A stretch of 64,000 bases of DNA from Boesenbergia rotunda (taxonomy: Eukaryota > Streptophyta > Magnoliopsida > Zingiberales > Zingiberaceae), in the NCBI GenBank assembly GCA_024364735.1, contig JAGFNQ010000948.1:207690-271689 (forward strand), in the 5' to 3' direction. The notes under the pieces were generated by a model that saw nothing but the letters and a program-made list of their open reading frames with translations, ran no database searches and had not been told where the DNA came from. Position numbers and translations under genes: made by a program. Of this stretch, positions 11,786-23,241 are shown in pieces; the stretch's first letter is position 1, and each line of letters starts with the position of its first letter.

Positions 11786-12328
11786 TCATCCCATCTGCCA
11801 CTGCAACCATGACAAGAGAACCCAATTTCAGTTAGGCAAATATTCTAAAGAAAGAGAAATCAGGCGATTAACGCATGAAATGCAAACCAAAATACCTTGA
11901 GGACCGGTTCCCCTTTGCTCGGCTCGCTGGATTGCTTTGCTGCTGCTGCCATCTGTGCTTTCGCTGCTCTTCCGGCAGCCGATTTCTCAAACTGTTCCTG
12001 CCTGCGGTTTACCTCCATGTTACTCCTGATCGAATCTAGAAACGCCACAGCAAAAATTCGGAAGAAGACGATTCAAAAAAATGAAAAAGCAAGATCACAT
12101 CGTGTCGAAGTCAAACAGGTAAGATCCAAATTCGCGTCGGGCAATTAGAGATTGTTCGTCCTAGAGACCGATAAAGAGAAGAAAGGATATAAAATTGAAG
12201 GAATGGGGATCGGGGGATTTGCCTCCTCTGAGCTGCCTCGGCGGCTCTGGCGCGGGCGTCCTGAGCCTCGGCAGGTCAGCCGCCCGCCTCTCAGCCTTGG
12301 AAGGCCCGAAGCACGAGCACAAGGCCAT
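11786..12328 (-). pseudogene. Three-exon small SVIP-like protein gene with a one-base frameshift in exon 1
   Basis: Exon 1 (12328-12223) starts in a good context (CCACCATGG) with MALCSCFGPSKAERRAAD; after a one-base loss the next frame gives AEAQDARARAAEAAQRRQ. Exon 2 (12001-11896) reads EQFEKSAAGRAAKAQ and continues to GEPVLK. Exon 3 (11800-11786) is WQMG and stop. Intron 1 (12222-12002) has a GC donor (AG|GCAAAT) and AG acceptor; intron 2 (11895-11801) is GT-AG (AAG|GTATTT ... TTGCAG). Phases join exactly apart from the exon-1 indel. The cysteine-rich MxLCxC start (a likely acylation site), the alanine-rich helix and the short tail resemble small VCP/p97-interacting proteins, which act on the ER membrane in degradation; that assignment is from family memory. 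Because everything else is intact, a consensus error is as likely as true inactivation. Confidence 0.75.
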
Positions 12329-12429
12329 GGTGGCTCCTCCCTCGCTCTCGGTCGCCGCCTTTTCGTCGACGTCGCTGCCGCAAGGTATTTTGCAATTGCA
12401 AGCTGCACGAGGGTCCGCGATCCTCAAAA

Positions 12430-13084
12430 TGCGGCATTATAATCTACCCGAACTACCCTTTGTTTTAATTGGTCCAACCCTGGTACACATGTGGGTTATA
12501 TTATTAATCGCAGAAATGCCAACTAATATTGCTTACCGTCCTGCCAATTTTATGATTAAAAATTTTTATTCTGCCTCTGAATTCCTATTTTATATAAAAG
12601 ACCTTAATTAATAAATTACTAAAATAAACTGTAAATTACTTTAAAATCTCACTTAAAAAAATTATTTACACTCTCTAATCAAATATATACTTTACGAGTT
12701 GTTGATGGATAATAATTTACCTAATTATTTTATTTTTTTAAAAAAATCTAAAATATAGTATAATTATTTTTAAAGTCAATCATATTTAATTAGAATTTAA
12801 TATATCTTTTATCAAATTAAATTAAGTGTGATTATTATTCTAACAAATCAATCGATTGAGAGCTCATACCAATCGATTCAGCCTAATCCAATTGATTGAT
12901 ATAAGCTCCTAGTCAGGTGGAAAAAGAGTCGTGTTCAATTTGATAAAAAATATATTAATTTTTTAAAAAATTATATTGAATTTAGGATAAATTATATCTT
13001 CTTTTCACTTTTGTATCTATAAAAAAAATGAGGGATTCGACTCCTCGTGACAAATCTCAATTTGATAAAAAAAAAATATACTAA
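12430..13084. other. AT-rich intergenic DNA
   Basis: No gene is seen. Between 12845 and 12900 there are several near-copies of the palindrome CAATCGATTG, a feature also typical of the LTR arrays further right, so old LTR debris is possible. Confidence 0.4.
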
Positions 13085-13300
13085 AGATTAGCCAGGTTGG
13101 ATAACGTCGAATCTGGGATAATTGGATCAGCCACATAAAAGTTTTCTACCGGTCGCTAGGGTAAATCGATAAGCGTTCACGGCGGACGGTCTAAAAGCCT
13201 AACATCCAACGATTACGCATTCCATTTGAAAGAAAACTTTTGTAAAATTTATCATATTGAATTACGGATATTTAAGAGATAATTAATCATCATTTAATCT
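13085..13300 (-). repeat. tRNA-derived SINE copy d (head degraded)
   Basis: The minus-strand body is clear (TTTACCCTAGCGACCGGTAG) and the 3' tail phrase GACGTTATCCAACCTGG is shared with copies f and i. The tRNA-like head is badly eroded. Confidence 0.6.
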
Positions 13301-13601
13301 TTACTAAATTAAATGATCGAGGAGGAATTATATATTATTTTATATATTTTTATCAAAAAAAATGATATTTAAGTAAATCGGTATAGGAAAGTGGAAACAA
13401 ATGTTTTTAGGACACATGAACTGGATTTTAGGAGAAAGTTAAATATAATAATAAAGAGTTTAGGACAATTTTCTCAATTAAAGGAAGTTACAATATTAAA
13501 TAAAAGATCAGAAAAAGAGATCTTTTATAAATCTTTTATTTTATTTTATATTATTTCTTGAAGAAATTTTTATTTTAGTAAATAAAAGTGATGAATGGTG
13601 A

Positions 13602-14189
13602 TCAAGCCAACTCGCCGGTGAGGAAATCCAAGCTCGCGAAGGACGACAGGTGATCGTGATCGAACGGGTGGCCGTAGGGCACTCCGCCGGCGAACGTCGT
13701 CGCCTCCTGCCACACCGTGTTCTGCGTCGTCCTGTTGCCCGGCAGCTCCACCGACGCGTAGATGGTGTAGTACCCTCCGGCGCCGGAGTACTCGGCCTCC
13801 CTGCGGTACACCGCGAAGGTCAGCTCCTCGTCCCTGATGTCGCTCGGCGTGACGTCGTAGGAGCGGAGCTGGGTGGTGATCACGGTGGCGGCGCCGGTGG
13901 CGGCGTCCGGGAAGGCGAGGAAGGCGTTGGCGCCGACCATGCCGCGGCCGGCGGGGTTGATGGCCCACGCCACCCATCCGTCGGCGCTCTGCAGCGCGCG
14001 GTAGGCGACGTCGAGGGTGCCGTTGGAAGGGTGGTAGCTCCAGAACAGAGTGGCGTTGAGGTAGGGAAGCCGAGCGCAGGAGCCGTAGCTCCGGCCGCCG
14101 GAGAAGGAAACTCCGTCGCCGCAGCTGCTCTGAGCTTCCGATTGCTGCCGCAAGCAGAGCAAAAACAGGAAGAAGACTGCGAGCTTCAT
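13602..14189 (-). CDS. Secreted DOMON (DUF568) protein, AIR12-like
   Basis: A 195-residue protein. Residues 1-19 form a signal peptide (hydrophobic FFLFLLCL core, likely cleavage after SEA). A single DOMON domain follows, with the typical blocks WSYHPSNGTLDVAYR, GWVAWAINP, MVGANAFLAF, GYYTIYASVELPGN and NTVWQ. In AIR12 proteins this domain binds heme b at the outer face of the plasma membrane and takes part in apoplastic electron transfer; the Met of MVGA is the likely axial ligand. Unlike classical AIR12 there is no hydrophobic tail for a GPI anchor and no cytochrome b561 part, so a soluble apoplastic protein is inferred. The ATG at 14189 is chosen because it opens the signal peptide and lies about 52 bases after a TATA box. 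Its closest relative is the gene at 58301. Confidence 0.88.
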   Translation of the reverse strand: MKLAVFFLFLLCLRQQSEAQSSCGDGVSFSGGRSYGSCARLPYLNATLFWSYHPSNGTLDVAYRALQSADGWVAWAINPAGRGMVGANAFLAFPDAATGAATVITTQLRSYDVTPSDIRDEELTFAVYRREAEYSGAGGYYTIYASVELPGNRTTQNTVWQEATTFAGGVPYGHPFDHDHLSSFASLDFLTGELA

Positions 14190-14240
14190 GATGGCCGATC
14201 GATCGATCGAACTGTATCGAATCGATCGACGCACCGCTTG

Positions 14241-14246
14241 TTTATA
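14241..14246 (-). promoter_or_regulatory. TATA box of the AIR12-like gene
   Basis: TATAAA in the context CGTTATAAACAAG on the minus strand, 52 bases before the ATG at 14189. Confidence 0.55.
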
Positions 14247-14460
14247 ACGATTGCATCAGCGTAAGCTTGAAGAAGAATTAATCTCGCGAATGCAAAATTT
14301 TCTGACGATTCGAGCTGCAGATTGACAACGCGATGATTTTTTTTTTTAAAAAAAAGCGCGTGGCGGGGCAGCTTCATTGAGCCGCAAGTGATTGGCAAAA
14401 TCATCAATTAATGATGTATAAGAATTCCTCCCCAAGGTTCCCATCTCGGGCGACCAGCTC

Positions 14461-14527
14461 GGCTCCATGGAAATTTCCCACCGGTACCGCGGATGCCTGG
14501 GTTAGCGACTAATCATCCTACCGCTAC
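14461..14527 (-). repeat. SINE copy e, left part, interrupted by the CACTA element
   Basis: The phrases GGTTAGCGACTAATCATCCT and ACCGCTAC match the SINE head. The copy stops at the CACTA border, and its remaining head bases (ACCATAACTCCGG) resume at 22993. Much of the body is deleted between CCACCGGT and ACCGCGGATG. Confidence 0.65.
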
Positions 14528-14960
14528 CACTACAAAAATAACAATGAATTGCGACGGCCTTTTCTAATAGTCCGTCACAAGTGGCAAAGTATGGCGGCAA
14601 GTCAAACTCCTGAATATAGCGATGGACATGGTCAAAGACCGTCGCAATAGCGACGGATAATATAAATTATCCGTCGCTAGATTTAAGCGACGGGTCAAAC
14701 CCCTCAATATAGCAACGGAAATAGTCAACTCCGTCGCTAATTGGCGACGGACTAATCCGTCTCTAATTGGCGACGGACTAATCCGTCGCTAGTTTTCTTA
14801 AAAAAGGGCGACGACTCCTTCCCCGCGGCCACGCGAACCCTAAACTCTATCTCCCCCTCCGGCGAACCCTCCTCTGATCCCAGGTACGCGAATAAGCGAC
14901 ATTTCCCGTATATTCTCCTCCGGCGAACCATAGGGCGGCGCCGTCGTCTTCTCTGGGCAG

Positions 14961-15106
14961 GCACGGCCGCGCGCGGCCTGCCGCGGCCGCGAGCGGCCTG
15001 CCGCGGCCGCGCGCGGCCTGCCGCGGCCGCGCGCGGCCTGCCGCGGCCGCGCGCGGCCTGCCGCGGCCGCGCGCGGCCTGCCGCGGCCGCGAGCGGCCTT
15101 CCGCGG
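14961..15106. repeat. GC-rich minisatellite, 20-bp unit, about seven copies
   Basis: The unit CCGCGGCCGCGCGCGGCCTG repeats in register with slight variation. It lies in the 5' untranslated or promoter region of the CACTA transposase. A second series based on GCGCCTGCTGCGGCCGG covers 15228-15345. Confidence 0.85.
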
Positions 15107-15160
15107 ACAACCACGGCCTTGCGCGGGCAGGCGCGGTCTCTTGCGACCCCTCGTGGGCAA

Positions 15161-16536
15161 GCGAGGCCGGGTGCGGGCCAGCGCGGCCGCGCTCCACCTG
15201 CTGCGGACGTGGCCCGCCTGCTGCAGCCAAGCGGCGCCTGCTGCGGCCGGGCGGCGCCTGTTGCGGCCGGGCGACGCCTGCTGCGGCCGGCCGACGCCTG
15301 CTGCGGCCGGCCAACGCCTCCTGCGGCCGGCGAACCCTGCTGCGGCAGGGTTTAGTGTTAATTAATTAATTAATTAATTAACTGATTAATTGACTAATTA
15401 ATCAGTTATTTAAATAGTTAAATTATCATTAATTATTTTAGATAATAATTTTCTTTGTTAAATCATAAATTGTGTAATTAATTATTTAAATGTTTGATTT
15501 ATTTTAGGTTAATTGTGTGGTTAAATAGAATAATTAGATGATTAATTGTTTGTTTAATTAGATTAATTGATTTATTAATTAGATCTTGTTTGATTAATAT
15601 TAGACTAACTGATTGAATAATTAGATTAATTTGTTGATTAATTCTTTGATTACTTAGAATAATTGATTCATTATTTATATCATGTTTGATTAATTAGATG
15701 TATTTTGTAGTATAGTATCAATATCAAATTTTAATATGTGTGGTTTTGATTAAATTGTCTTATCTGAATTCAGATACAATGTATTCGAACAAGACATGGA
15801 TGTATAATAGGTTAGACAATGGATTTATCCATGACGAATTTTTTGCTGGAGTGGAAGAATTTGTTAACTTAAGCGCGGCCGGGCGAGGGCCAGCGCGGCC
15901 GCGCTCCACCTGCTGCGGGCGCGGCCCGCCTGCTGCGGCCTGGCGGCGCCTGCTGCGGCCGGCCGATGCCTCCTGCGGCCGACGAACCCTGCTGCGGCAG
16001 GGTTTAGTGTTAATTAATTAATTAATTAATTAACTGATTAATTGACTAATTAATCAGTTATTTAAATAGTTAAATTATCATTTAATTATTTTAGATAATA
16101 ATTTCCTTTGTTAAATCATAAATTGCATAATTAATTGTTCAAATGTTTGATTTATTTTAGGTTAATTGTGTGGTTAAATAGAATAATTAGATGATTAATT
16201 GTTTGTTTAATTAGATTAATTGATTTATTAATTAGATCTTGTTTGATTAATATTAGATTAACTGATTGAATAATTAGATTAATTTGTTGATTAATTCTTT
16301 GATTACTTAGAATAATTGATTCATTATTTATATCATGTTTGATTAATTAGATGTATTTTGTAGTGTAGTATCAATATCAAATTTTAATATGAATCATAAT
16401 ATGTGTGGTTTTGATTAAATTGTCTTATCTGAATTCAGATACAATGTATCCGAACAAGGCATGAATATATAATAGGTTAGACAATGGATTTATCCGTGAT
16501 GAATTTTTTGCTGGAGTGGAAGAATTTGTTAACTTT
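15161..16536 (+). repeat. Tandem duplication of the transposase 5' region (15161-15872 and 15873-16536)
   Basis: Both copies contain the GC-rich repeat, the TTAATTAATTAA tract, an AT-rich intron-like stretch and the start of the transposase (ATG at 15779 and 16444). Copy 1 keeps an open start (MYSNKTWMYNRLDNGF) but is cut off after EEFVN; copy 2 runs on into the transposase but has a stop six codons after its ATG. Confidence 0.8.
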
Positions 16537-19500
16537 GTAAAATGCCATCCTGAGTGTTTGAATGATACAGAGTTGAAGTGTCCATGTAATCAACGCAAAT
16601 GTAGAAATACAGCTTTCCGTGATGAAGATACAGTGAAAACTCATATCACCAGATATGAGTTTGTTCCAGATTATTACAACTGGTATTGTCATGGAGAGCC
16701 GTATGTATATGAATTTGGTGGACCTTCTGTTGTATCATCATCGAACTCAATTGGACCAAAGACATCATATAACCCTGCTGATGCAATGCAATCAATGGTT
16801 TACGATGCAATGAATGCTTTTAACCAATCAAATGTAGAACAAGTACCTACTTCTGATGTTCAGAAAATGTATGACATGTTAAAGGCTAGTGAAAGAGAAT
16901 TATGGGAAGGTATTCCTTCGGGTCATTCTCAATTATCTGCTACTGCAAGATTATTGAATATGAAGGCAGAACATCATTTCTCAGAAAGATGTTATGATGA
17001 CATATGTCAACTTATGTCAGAATTGCTTCCAACTGATAACTGCATGACTGATAGTTTCTACAACACTAAAAATCTAATCAGAGACTTGGGTTGGCCAGTT
17101 GAGAAGATACATTGTTGTGTCAATAATTGCATGATCTTTTGGAACCAAGATAGTGAATTGATGGAATGCAAAATATGTAATCATCCTCGTTACAAGCATG
17201 GTGCTCGCATGGTAAATTAGAAGAAGAAGAAAAATATTCCTTATAAAGTCATGTATTATTTTCCTTTGACTGCTAGACTCTAGCGTTTGTATGCATCAGC
17301 AGCAACAGCAAGTCATATGATCTGGCATCAAAACCATGGACATGATGGAGACATTTTGTGTCATCCTTGTGATTCCCCTGCATGGAAACATTTAGATTCA
17401 ACATTTTCTTCCTTTGCTATGGAACCACGTAATGTCAGACTTGGACTTTCTGCAGATGGATTTCAGCCATTTGAAAGTTATGGACAACAATATTCATCGT
17501 GGCCTGTTATCTTAACACCATACAACTTACCACCATGGATGTGCATGAAAGATGAATTCATGTTTCTTACTGTTTTAATTCTAGATCCTCAAAATCCAAA
17601 AGGGCACATAGATATTTTTTTGCAACCTTTGATAGCTGAGCTGAATTATTTATGGAATATAGGTTCAGAGACGTATGACATTGCTACAAAGTCAAACTTT
17701 TTAATGCATGCAGCATTGTTATGGACTATTAGTGATTTTCCTGCTTACTCAATGTTATCAAGATGGAGCACAGCTGGAAAGTTAGCATGTCCACATTGTA
17801 TGAGTCAGTCAGATGCATTTTCTTTGCCCTGCAGTGGCAAGATTTCTTGGTTTGATAATCATCGGAAATTTTTATCTCTTGATCATCCGTTCAGAAGAAA
17901 TAGGAAATATTTCAAAAGGAATGAAGTAGTTAGGAAGCTACCTCCAGTTGGGATGTCAGGCGAAGAAGTGTTAAATGAAATTGATAGTTATGGATTTCTA
18001 CCAGTATATCAGGATGGATCAGATGATATCAACAAGTATATTGTTAGAGTCAACAAATGTGGTTGGAGGAAAAGGAGTATATTTTGGGAGCTTCCATATT
18101 AGAAATATTTACTCATTCGTCATAATTTGGATGTGATGCATATTGAGAAAAATTTCTTTGATAACATCATTAATACTGTCTTAAATGTGCATGGGAAAAC
18201 AAAAGATACAACAAAATCTCGTGAAGAATTAAAACAATTAGTGAGCAGGCCTGAGTTGCATCAGAATGAAACAACTGGTAAATATCAGAAGGCTTGTTAT
18301 ACATTGGACAAAGAAAGTAAGCAAGCATTGTGTTCTTGGTTGAAAAACATAAAATTCCCAGATGGATATGCCTCTAATATGTCTCGTTGTGTGGATACAA
18401 ATTGATCTAAAATGGTTGGAATGAAGAGTCATGATTGTCATGTGTTCATGCAAAGATTAATTCCAATAGCTTTCCAAGAATTACTTCCTAATAATGTTTG
18501 GCAAGCATTTACAGAATTAAGCCTTTTTTTTCAAAAATCTGACTTCCAGAGTTGTTACGGTAGCAGATATGTTACGCCTTCAGACAGAGATTCCTTTAAT
18601 ACTATGTAAGCTTGAACGAATATTTCCACCTAGATTTTTTGATTCAATGGAGCATTTGCCTATTCATTTACCTAACGAGGCACAGATTGGTGGTCCTGTA
18701 CAATACTGATGGATGTATTCTTTTGAAAGATTTCTTAGAAAATTAAAGAATAATGTGCGTAACAAAGCAAGAGTTGAGGGATCAATATGTAATGCATATC
18801 TGGTTGAAGAAGCAAGTTCATTTTGCTCCTATTACTTTGCTGAAAATGTGAAAATCAGACATCGAAAGTGTCCACACAATCAAGATGACATTCCATCAGT
18901 TAACCCAGACATTCTTTCTATTTTCAAGTATCCTGGAAGAGCAATGGGTTCAACTCTATCTAGACGGTTAAATGACAGAGAATATCATGCTGCCAGGACA
19001 TATATCCTCTTAAACTGTGAAGATGTCAAACCATACCTAAGGTATTATCTCTTGTTGTAATGAAATTAATATCAAATAATATAATCAAATCTCTGGTATG
19101 ATATCAAATGAACTTATATGTCAGGTTATACCAACAACAATTGTACATCCAAAATCCATCGATAATTGCAAATGAGGTAGATCGAAAGATAGAAGAAGAA
19201 TTTGCATTTTGGTTTCAAATATATGTAAGTGAGTTAATATCCATTTTTTTGTTAACAATTCTTGATTACTTATTAATCTAATTTGATCACCCACCACTAT
19301 TATAGGTCAATGATGACAGAATTTTAAATGTAGAAGATGAAAGAATTAAAAATCTCGCATTTAGACCTCTTCGTACTGTGACAGTCTACTCGGGTTATTA
19401 CGTGAATGGATACAGATTTAATGTGAGCCAACGTGATTCAGGGATGCTAACATATAATTCTGGCATCAGTGTCAAAGGATCAACAAACAATAATGATAAT

Positions 19501-20025
19501 GAATTTGACTATTATGGCAAGCTAGAGGAAATTATCGAAGTTGAATACCCAGCGTTACCTTTCAAAAGATGTGCATTATTCAGGTGTTCTTGGTATGATC
19601 CAACTCCAAGGACGGGCACAAGGAAACATCGGTTATACAATTCAGTTGAGGTTAATACAAGCAAAAGATTCAACAAGTTCGAACCTTTCATTTTTGTGGT
19701 GCAAGCTGGTCAAGTATTTTATCTGGAGTACCCAACTAAGAGAAGACGACCTAGTGAATGGCTTGCTGTATGCCAAATGAAGCCTAGGTCAACAATTGAA
19801 ATGCCAAATACGATCACTGTCCAAAACTCCGATGCTTATCAAAATGAAGAAGTGATAATCAACTCCGTGGATTCAGAAATACAATCAGCATCTCAATTAC
19901 TTATAGATGAGAATGTCTCTTACGAGGATATTGATGATGATGAAATATCTAGCACTGAGGAGGTCGATGTATCAACGGATTCAAGCGATGAAAACTTACA
20001 TGTTAATTTAGTTCCATCAGTTTAG
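16444..20025 (+). pseudogene. CACTA TnpD-type transposase (tnp2 family), degraded
   Basis: Domains occur in the usual order. A transposase-associated N-terminal domain (DEFFAGVEEFVNF, CPCNQRKC, 16480-16710) is followed by the tnp2 transposase region (16800-18405; WHQNHGHDGD, LGLSADGFQPF, LDVMHIEKNF), a DUF4218 region (18410-19175; MYSFERFLRKLKN, SFCSYYFAE) and a DUF4216 region (19305-19790; YYGKLEEIIEV). Two introns are visible (19043-19124 and about 19227-19305). The copy is broken by stops at about 16462, 17218, 17281, 18100, 18403 and 18707, and by a frameshift near 18600. In several places a conserved Trp or Arg codon has become a stop (for example TGA before WMYSFER). It would act at the element's ends in the nucleus; this copy cannot. 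Confidence 0.88.
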
Positions 20026-20256
20026 GACGAGTTAAATGTATTGAACATTAACTAATCAGAGTTTGTATTAAGATGAGTTATTAATTTAGATCATTCTGCT
20101 TGTATTGAACAGTTTTATACAATGCTTGTTTATCCCTTTGCTAGCTTTATTTACATTGTCTTCATTAGTGTTTATTTCCATTTGCCTCTAATATCTCTCA
20201 TTTACATTTTTACCTATTCTGCTTATCTGCCTAAACTTTGAGTATAATCAGGTACC

Positions 20257-21724
20257 ATGGCTGCCCCCCGTGATCATCAGATTAGACTTACAGTCGTCGG
20301 TGACAGGTATACCTAATCTTGTGATATATTTTAGATCAAAATTTGCTAATATATCTAATTTTTTTCTACAGTTTTATACCTGATGGCCATCAGGTGTCTT
20401 CGTATATTACTAAAAAATTTAAAGAAAGACTGTCCACTTTGACGACATGGGGCCACATTGAGAATGATTTGAAATCATTCTATTACGGGGAGTTTTTAGT
20501 AAGTAGTTTATATGTATATTTAATTTGATGTTATAACTTTTTCGATACTAACTGTTTTATTTTTTTTACAGAAAAGGTACACCTGGGAGGAGGGTGCAGA
20601 GGATCAATTCAAGAGGACATGGAATGCCTACTGCTCCAAATTGTACAGGGACATGGTCTACAAATGGAGAAAGAAGGCTAATAGGCCTACAGAGGTCCCT
20701 GAGACTATTTGGGCAGTATGGTGGGCTGTCTGGGATGCCCAGCACTGGCAAGAGAATGCTGCGATTGCTCGAGCCAATCACAATTCAGAGCTTGCTGGCC
20801 CCAACACGGGATCCACGAAGCACACTGCTGGATCCCATTCCATTGTCTAGCATGCCAGTGATTTGGTAAGTAGTTTTTATTTAGGTTATTAAAGACATTT
20901 AGTATGTTTTTTTGGATATGTGTAAGTATTATATTTTGTGTTTACAGGCTGCTGAGCTAGAGAGACCTCCCACTAGTTGGGAGTTATTCAGCAAGACCCA
21001 CAAGAAAAAAGATGGGTCTTTTGTCGATCGTCGCTCCCTAGCAATCAATGTAAGTATATTAATTATATTTTATTTATTTTGACATTTTATATAGACTAAT
21101 TAAATTTTTATTTCACAGGAAGCAATGACCGCTAGAGTTTCTGAGGCACAGGCGTCTCAGCCTGCTGCAGAGGGGGATGATGCACAACCTCTTTCCACCG
21201 AAGATGTGAATCGGATTTATTTTGATGTCGTCGGTGGGAAGAGGAAGACCGCCTGCTACGGCCTGGGCTCTCAGGCAAAGGTTACATATGATCAGATGAG
21301 AGCTCCAGGGGTTAGGGGCCGTCCACCATCCTCCTCCTCTACCTCTAGTGAGGTTCGTCATTTGCGGGAGGAAAATGAAGCCCTGCGGACTCGACTCACG
21401 TTGATAGAGTCGACGTGTGCCGGGAGGGACGCAGAATGGGCTAAGACGAGCGCATAGTGGGCTCAGAGGGATGCAGAGTGGGCTATGAGGGACGCAGAGA
21501 GGGATGATGAGTTGAGAGATTTGCGGGCTCGCCAAGCACACACTGAGGAGATAGTACGTCACATGCGAGCTTTTGCAGCGACCCTATCGCCGATGACACA
21601 GATGTCAGCCCTTCCCGCCCCTCGTTTTGATGCTCCGGATACACAGATGTCAGCCGCTCCCGCTCCCGCCCATCGTTTTGAGTCTCAGGAGACACAGGAT
21701 CCTGAGCATCCCACAGAGGAGTAG
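20257..21724 (+). pseudogene. CACTA TnpA-like protein (plant transposase PF03004 type), five exons, two in-frame stops
   Basis: Exons are 20257-20306, 20372-20498, 20572-20865, 20948-21049 and 21119-21724, all with GT-AG borders and matching phases. The spliced product starts MAAPRDHQIRLTVVGD, contains GHQVSSYITKKFKERL, WNAYCSKLYRDMVYKWRKKA, the block PTSWELFSKTHKKKDGSF and a late coiled coil (VRHLREENEALRTRL). Proteins of this class bind the subterminal repeats. A TAG sits in exon 3 just after GSHSIV (20848-20850) and another in exon 5 after AKTSA (21455-21457), so the full protein cannot be made. The second open part after the stop contains repeated RDAEWA units. Confidence 0.82.
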
Positions 21725-22550
21725 AGATATTATAGTGCTATGATCAATTTTTCACCTAATTTTTTTCATTAACAAAGTATTAAGTTATTATATTCATAAT
21801 GATTGTTTTCTTATTACTCCATTTATGTTTACAGATTCCACATTATCAGAGTTGAATTCAGATTTCTTCTCTTGCTTGAAAGGTATGAATATTTGATATT
21901 ATTCCTTTATTATTTCTTATTTGTTATTTTTCATTTACATATTTAATTTACTTCTATTAGAGTTATCTTCTATTACATATGCTTATTTCATTTGTTATTT
22001 CTTATTAGTATCAATTCAGATTTCTTTCTTTATTAGATTGTTTTCTTATTGTTTTATCTTCTATTGTGCAGGAATATTTTTCCTTTCCATCCATTATTCA
22101 CTCTGATATTCATGTACGTAATTATTCTCTACTAAACTCTCAATTTTGATATATATAGTTTTTTTTATTTACTTTGACATTTGGATACATTTGATATACA
22201 TTTGATATAACTTTCTTTTGATACGTTTGGATTGGATTATATAACCATTGGAAACTTTGGATTGTATACGTTTACTCTTGTTTCAAAGTTTGGATTGTAT
22301 ACGTTTGGAAATTAAACTTTCGATTGAATATTGGATTCAAATTGAAAGTTTCAATGTATATATACATTTGGAAATGAATGTTTGGATTGGATTGGATTGG
22401 CTTGTAAATGAATGTTTGGATTGTTGTGAATCTTTGGATGTTAATATATCTATTATTGTTTCATATTTGTTTGGATCAGTTGTATATTATTGATGTATAT
22501 ATGGGAAGTAAAAGAAACAGATATTGCCTGCCAAAATTTTTCAGGTTTAG
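21725..22550. other. Non-coding 3' region of the CACTA element
   Basis: AT-rich DNA with repeated TTTGGATTG phrases between 22220 and 22440. No exon is supported; short frames here are products of the low-complexity sequence. Confidence 0.6.
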
Positions 22551-22994
22551 CGGCGGATGTTTTCCAAAATCCGTCGCAAATAGCGACGGATTATTGACTT
22601 TTCCGTCGCTATAAGATCGATTAGCGACGGATTTTGACTTAATCAGTCGCTATTACGATAAATTAGCGACGGACTTTGACCATATCCGTCGCTTCTCCGA
22701 ATGATTTGCGACGGATATTTGACCATCCGTTGCTACTATTTCCCCGGCTACGTCACCCCGTTTTCTCGGTGTTTGCGACGGGGTTATATGTCCGTCGCTA
22801 AGTTAGCGACGGAGAGAATAAATGCCTGTCGCTATGTTAACGATGGAGAGAAAATTTCCGTTGCTACTATAGCTCTGCGACGAGATTTCAGCCGACGTCG
22901 CTAACTCCGTCGCTAATCCGTCGCTATTAGTGTTTAGCGACGGAATAGCGACGGAATCCGTCCGTCGCTATTACCGGTTATTTTTGTATTGTAC

Positions 22995-23030
22995 ACCATA
23001 ACTCCGGGGGCGCATTTACTTTATTCCGAG
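22995..23030 (-). repeat. Rest of SINE copy e after the CACTA insertion
   Basis: ACCATAACTCCGG continues the SINE head cut at 14527. Joining the flanks at TAC restores the order seen in other copies (CCGCTGCACCATAAC). Confidence 0.55.
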
Positions 23031-23035
23031 CCACG

Positions 23036-23241
23036 GGTTATGATGAAATAATAATTAATTATCTCTTAAATATTTACAATTTAACCTTAATTATGATATA
23101 TTTTATGAAAAGTTTTTCTTCAAAGTGAATACGTAATCGTGGAATGCTAAATTTCTGGACCGTTGGCTATGAGTGCTTCCCGATTTACTCTAGCAATCGG
23201 TGAAAAATTTTCGTGAAACCGAACCAATCATCCCAAGTTCG
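23036..23241 (+). repeat. tRNA-derived SINE copy f, first part
   Basis: Plus-strand copy: eroded head GGTTATGATGAAATAATAAT, the body phrase TGCTTCCCGATTTACTCTAG, then CCAAGTTCG, where foldback element FB3 interrupts it. The tail phrase GACGTTATCTAACC resumes at 23527. Confidence 0.65.

Larger units (their letters stand above)
14528..22991 (+). mobile_element. CACTA (En/Spm-type) DNA transposon, 8.46 kb, TSD TAC
   Basis: The left end is CACTACAAAAATAAC and the right end is the near-perfect inverse (GGTTATTTTTGTATTG, one mismatch). Both are flanked by TAC (14525-14527 and 22992-22994), the 3-bp duplication expected of CACTA elements. Both subterminal regions (about 14550-14800 and 22550-22970) hold many direct and inverted copies of the motif TAGCGACGGA, the kind of site bound by the element's TnpA protein. 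Inside lie a TnpD-like transposase and a TnpA-like gene, both with in-frame stops, so this copy is not autonomous. The 954-bp element at 47528 is a deleted relative. Confidence 0.93.

Noticed and set aside
13650..14264. Plus-strand open frame of 204 residues
   Set aside because: Antisense shadow of the AIR12-like gene; no domain resemblance.
14752..15365. Arg/Pro/Ala-rich frames on both strands
   Set aside because: Products of the 20-bp GC-rich minisatellite, open in all frames.
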